Shown here piece after piece: positions 32,200 to 34,346 of a stretch of 34,346 nucleotides of DNA. Where the stretch lies: contig NZ_LFJJ01000037.1 of assembly GCF_001189365.1 (NCBI RefSeq), forward strand, positions 1 to 34,346. Direction: 5' to 3'. Position 1 is the first letter of the stretch. Every line of letters begins with the position of its first letter. Origin of the DNA: Candidatus Burkholderia verschuerenii (GTDB taxonomy: Bacteria > Pseudomonadota > Gammaproteobacteria > Burkholderiales > Burkholderiaceae). The position numbers were made by a program, and so were the translations under genes. The notes under the pieces are model-generated. The model was given only the letters and a program-made list of their open reading frames with translations, was not told where the DNA came from and made no database searches.

Positions 32200-32991
32200 T
32201 TAAAACCCTCCTACCTTGCTGCCGATCACATCGAACACTTCGCGCAGTTCCTTCGCCGCTTCGCGGGCCGCGCTCCTGTCAACCTTCCAGACCGGAATTC
32301 CGTGGTCGGCGGCATACGGGAACGCGGAGCGGTCGCCGATCTTTGCGCGCAATACGGTGTCCTTCTGGAACGTCAAAAGCTCCTTTAGGTGCTTGACCAT
32401 TTCGCGGTCGTTCGCCTTGAACCTGACCGGCAACAGACCGATCAGCTTGAGTTTCGGATTCAGGTGCTGTTGCACCGCGCGAATCCGCGTGAGCATTTCA
32501 TTCGCAACCGGCAGGGCGTAGGCGTCGATCGTGCAGGGCACGACAACATAATCGGCGGCGATCAGCGTCGCATTTGGCACCTTGCTATTTGAGCCCGGCG
32601 TGTCGATCACGCACCAATCGAAGCGGTCAGAAATCTCGTCAAGCCGCGCGCGCAGGTTCGTCGCCATTTCGGGCAAGATAACCTTGCGGTTGGCGTCCAT
32701 CTTGATTTGGTCGTCCATCTTCTCGACCAGGCGCAAGTGGTCTTTGTCCGCAGAAAACAGCGTGATAGGACTGTCGCCGCCGTTCACCTTGACCGGCTCG
32801 CCGCCAAAAAACTGATACGCCCGGTTGCCTGCTTCGAACGCGCGCAGCGTATACGTGCTGCTCGATTGCTCGTCGGCGTCGATGAAAGCTACCCGCTTTT
32901 CGGCGAGTTCCGCGAGGCAAAACGCGAACTGAGTCGAGATTAACGACTTAGCCTGACCACCTTTCTGATTCGCGAACGCAATGATTTTCAT
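32200..32991 (-). CDS. parA: ParA/IncC-like partition ATPase
   Basis: The 263-residue product has the deviant Walker A KGGQAKS (Lys10, Lys15, Ser16), the A' motif FIDADEQ (Asp38, Asp40) and Walker B CVIDTPG (Asp130). Gln-Ala in place of the usual Val-Gly makes the P-loop atypical, though both Lys are kept. There is no N-terminal DNA-binding extension, so it is a small ParA. Start overlaps the korA stop (ATGA). Confidence 0.93.
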   Translation of the reverse strand: MKIIAFANQKGGQAKSLISTQFAFCLAELAEKRVAFIDADEQSSSTYTLRAFEAGNRAYQFFGGEPVKVNGGDSPITLFSADKDHLRLVEKMDDQIKMDANRKVILPEMATNLRARLDEISDRFDWCVIDTPGSNSKVPNATLIAADYVVVPCTIDAYALPVANEMLTRIRAVQQHLNPKLKLIGLLPVRFKANDREMVKHLKELLTFQKDTVLRAKIGDRSAFPYAADHGIPVWKVDRSAAREAAKELREVFDVIGSKVGGF

Positions 32992-33326
32992 CGCTGATCC
33001 TTTCTCAATTTGTCGCGCGCCGACTTCTCCATCTGTGTGACGACCTTCGCCATTTCGGGCGGCAGTAGAGCGCTCACCTTGATCCAGTCACTCGGGATAG
33101 CAAGCCCGGATTCCTGCTCGTAGTGCTTCTGAAAGTGCTTCCAAACGGCATTCACGGCATCGCCGATGCTTTGCTGTGTAACGCCGAGCTCGCGCGCAAT
33201 TTCAGACTGCGTTTTGTCATTCACCAAGACCTGATAGGCCGCGTCAACGTTCCGTTGGCTCATCCGCTTCAAGCGAGGTTTGATGGCCTCAAATTCTTCC
33301 GGGGTTAGCTTTCGCTGGATTTTCAT
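32988..33326 (-). CDS. korA: KorA/TrfB-like repressor
   Basis: The 112-residue product has LTPEEFEAIKPRLKRMSQRNVDAAYQVLVNDKTQSEIARELGVTQQSIGDAVNAVWKHF, the KorA/TrfB layout with helix-turn-helix at about residues 40-62. A SDWIKVSALLPPEMAKVV dimer region follows. Its position directly before parA and parB is the same as korA-incC-korB of IncP-1. ATG 33326 has AAGGA upstream. Confidence 0.9.
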   Translation of the reverse strand: MKIQRKLTPEEFEAIKPRLKRMSQRNVDAAYQVLVNDKTQSEIARELGVTQQSIGDAVNAVWKHFQKHYEQESGLAIPSDWIKVSALLPPEMAKVVTQMEKSARDKLRKDQR

Positions 33327-33383
33327 CAGTGATCCTTGCAACCCTGCCGGGCGCGGGAACACTCGGCAGGGCAGGGGGGTTAT

Positions 33384-33890
33384 TTAACTTGCTGCGCCGC
33401 TACCCGTCCTCTTGCTGCTGCGCGAGCCTTTGCCCTTCGCCGGTGCTGCCCCCGATGCCGCGGCCGGTTCCTCGAATGCCCCGCCGTCGTCGTGGCCGTT
33501 GCCGTCGCTGTGGCCGTTGCTGTGGCTTTCTGCCGCGTCGCCTTCGCTCGACGAGCTCGACTGGCGCTTGCCGCCGACGAAGCTGAACTCCTCGAGCACG
33601 ACTTCGGCCGTGGTGCGTTTAACGCCGTCCTCCGGCGTCCATTGGCGATAGCGAATCCGGCCCACGATGGCGACATTCGAGCCCGGCTTCGCGTGCTCAA
33701 GACGACGCGCGAACGAATCGCCGAACGCGACGATGCGGTGCCAGCAGGCCCGCGTTTTCCACTCGTTACCCTCCTTGTATGCCTCGTCGGTCGCGAGCGA
33801 AAAATTCACGACCGGATCGCCGTTAGGCATATAGCGCGTGTCGTCGATCTTGCCGATATTCCCTTCGAGAATGACCTTGTTAAGACTCAT
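33384..33890 (-). CDS. ssb: single-stranded DNA-binding protein
   Basis: The 168-residue product has the OB-fold SSB start MSLNKVILEGNIGKIDDTRYMPNGDPVVNFSLATDE, then WHRIVAFG and SNVAIVGRIRYRQW. The C-terminal tail is Ser/Gly/His/Lys-rich and ends in basic and small residues; the usual acidic tip (DDDIPF) is absent. It may coat the incoming strand while not recruiting host repair proteins. It leads the korA-parA-parB operon. Confidence 0.93.
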   Translation of the reverse strand: MSLNKVILEGNIGKIDDTRYMPNGDPVVNFSLATDEAYKEGNEWKTRACWHRIVAFGDSFARRLEHAKPGSNVAIVGRIRYRQWTPEDGVKRTTAEVVLEEFSFVGGKRQSSSSSEGDAAESHSNGHSDGNGHDDGGAFEEPAAASGAAPAKGKGSRSSKRTGSGAAS

Positions 33891-33920
33891 GACCGTGACT
33901 CCTTCCGAAAAGTGATTGAC

Positions 33921-34010
33921 TTAGATGCCAACAACGGCGCTTGCATCCGAGGCGGATGCAGCCCCGAAAGGAGTGACGAAAACAACCAAAAGCGCCAGAA
34001 TATAAAACAT
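33921..34010 (-). CDS. 29-residue hydrophobic peptide before ssb
   Basis: ATG 34010 has GGGAG about seven bases upstream and encodes a peptide with a signal-like hydrophobic stretch (YILALLVVFVTPFGAASA), ending 31 bases before ssb. It may be a leader peptide or small membrane protein. Conservation would be needed to confirm it. Confidence 0.4.
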   Translation of the reverse strand: MFYILALLVVFVTPFGAASASDASAVVGI

Positions 34011-34101
34011 TGCTAACTCCCGATTTACCTTCAAACAGAGCGGCTACAGTTCCCGCTGCAACCGCCCCGACCCATACGGCAACTGCTTACCGTATGAATC
34101 A

Positions 34102-34130
34102 ATTATACTTGTTACAGGCACTTGTGACAA
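34102..34130 (-). promoter_or_regulatory. strong promoter of the ssb-korA-parA-parB operon
   Basis: On the - strand TTGTCA (34125-34130) and TATAAT (34102-34107) are 17 bases apart. TGTTAC-N8-GTGACA overlaps the -35 and spacer, matching the 26646-26674 promoter. A TGTTACA half-site near 34146 and an ACTTTCGT half-palindrome at 34169 lie upstream, so control by two proteins is likely. Confidence 0.82.
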
Positions 34131-34346
34131 GCATCGTTGTTTCGTTGTTACACTTTTTTCGCCCTCAAACTTTCGTCAACGAAACCCCGCTTGACGCAGC
34201 CGTGCGCCCTGGCGTACCGCCCCTCCCTGCAAGCCAAACTAGGGCCGTGGAATACCTGTGACGCGTCCGAGCGCATGCCGTCCGAAGCCCAACAGTCCGG
34301 GGGACTGTTGGGTGCGGCGGTAGCCCCCCGCCGTGGTAGCGGGCGC
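34131..34346. other. control region at right edge, no gene
   Basis: It holds an ACTTTCGTCAACGAAA partial palindrome (34169-34184) and the 37-base block 34228-34264 shared with 26760-26796. It also holds a perfect 11-pair hairpin, CCCAACAGTCC/GGACTGTTGGG with a GGG loop (34288-34312), and a GC-rich stretch to the edge. A + strand open frame across it covers the promoter and is not believed. A divergent gene may start beyond the window. Confidence 0.55.

Noticed and set aside
34010..34261. + strand open frame over the ssb promoter
   Set aside because: It covers the promoter, operators and a conserved block, and has no ribosome site at its start.
1..34346. tRNA, rRNA, resistance or heavy-metal genes
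   Set aside because: None of these was recognised on either strand; the window is all plasmid backbone as far as I can see.

Overview
The window looks like a large part of a self-transmissible plasmid from a high-GC beta-proteobacterium, most likely Burkholderiales. I infer this from the GC-rich coding style, a VirB/VirD4-type conjugation apparatus, a MOBP-type relaxase, and a korA-incC(parA)-korB(parB) control cluster arranged as in IncP-1 and related broad-host-range plasmids. No replication initiator gene was recognised, so the window is probably not the whole replicon, or its Rep is one I cannot identify.

Layout. Positions 350-20119 (+ strand) hold the mating-pair-formation and coupling genes: a TrbM-like protein, VirB1, a type IA topoisomerase, VirB2, VirB3, a small membrane protein, VirB4, VirB5, an EexN-like lipoprotein and VirB6, then a terminator. 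A new promoter follows, with VirB7-like, VirB8, VirB9, VirB10, an internal terminator, VirB11, VirD4, an LPD7/KfrB-domain protein, a frameshifted PH-domain gene, a membrane-anchored Mrr-like nuclease and small proteins. A strong terminator at 20177-20201 ends the block. Three operons in this block start at AT-rich promoters carrying the same operator, ATCAAAA-N7-TTTTGAT, which suggests a single repressor controls all of transfer.

Positions 20625-23249 (- strand) hold the DNA-processing operon: a MobC-like protein, a MOBP relaxase and a DEDD exonuclease. The intergenic region 23250-23660 contains a good candidate oriT: a GCTACA/TGTAGC inverted repeat and an ATATCCTGCC nic-like site at 23459/23460, flanked by copies of the palindrome ACTTTCGT-CA-ACGAAAGT.

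If nicking is at 23459/23460, the + strand enters the recipient 5' end first, so positions 23460 onward are the leading region. It starts with a SprT-like metalloprotease gene (+). A long series of - strand genes follows, for which the transferred strand is the template: many small unknown proteins, two KorA/TrfB-like repressors, a DUF932 protein, KorB/ParB, ParA and SSB. This half is rich in repeated regulatory modules: two related TGTTAC-type promoters, three TTGACY-N4-TTGACY promoters, two copies of a structured leader, and a 650-base gene-free stretch with a large stem-loop.

The most interesting unexplained material is the structured non-coding DNA at 30395-31027, the repeated operator families, and the SprT-like protease next to oriT.
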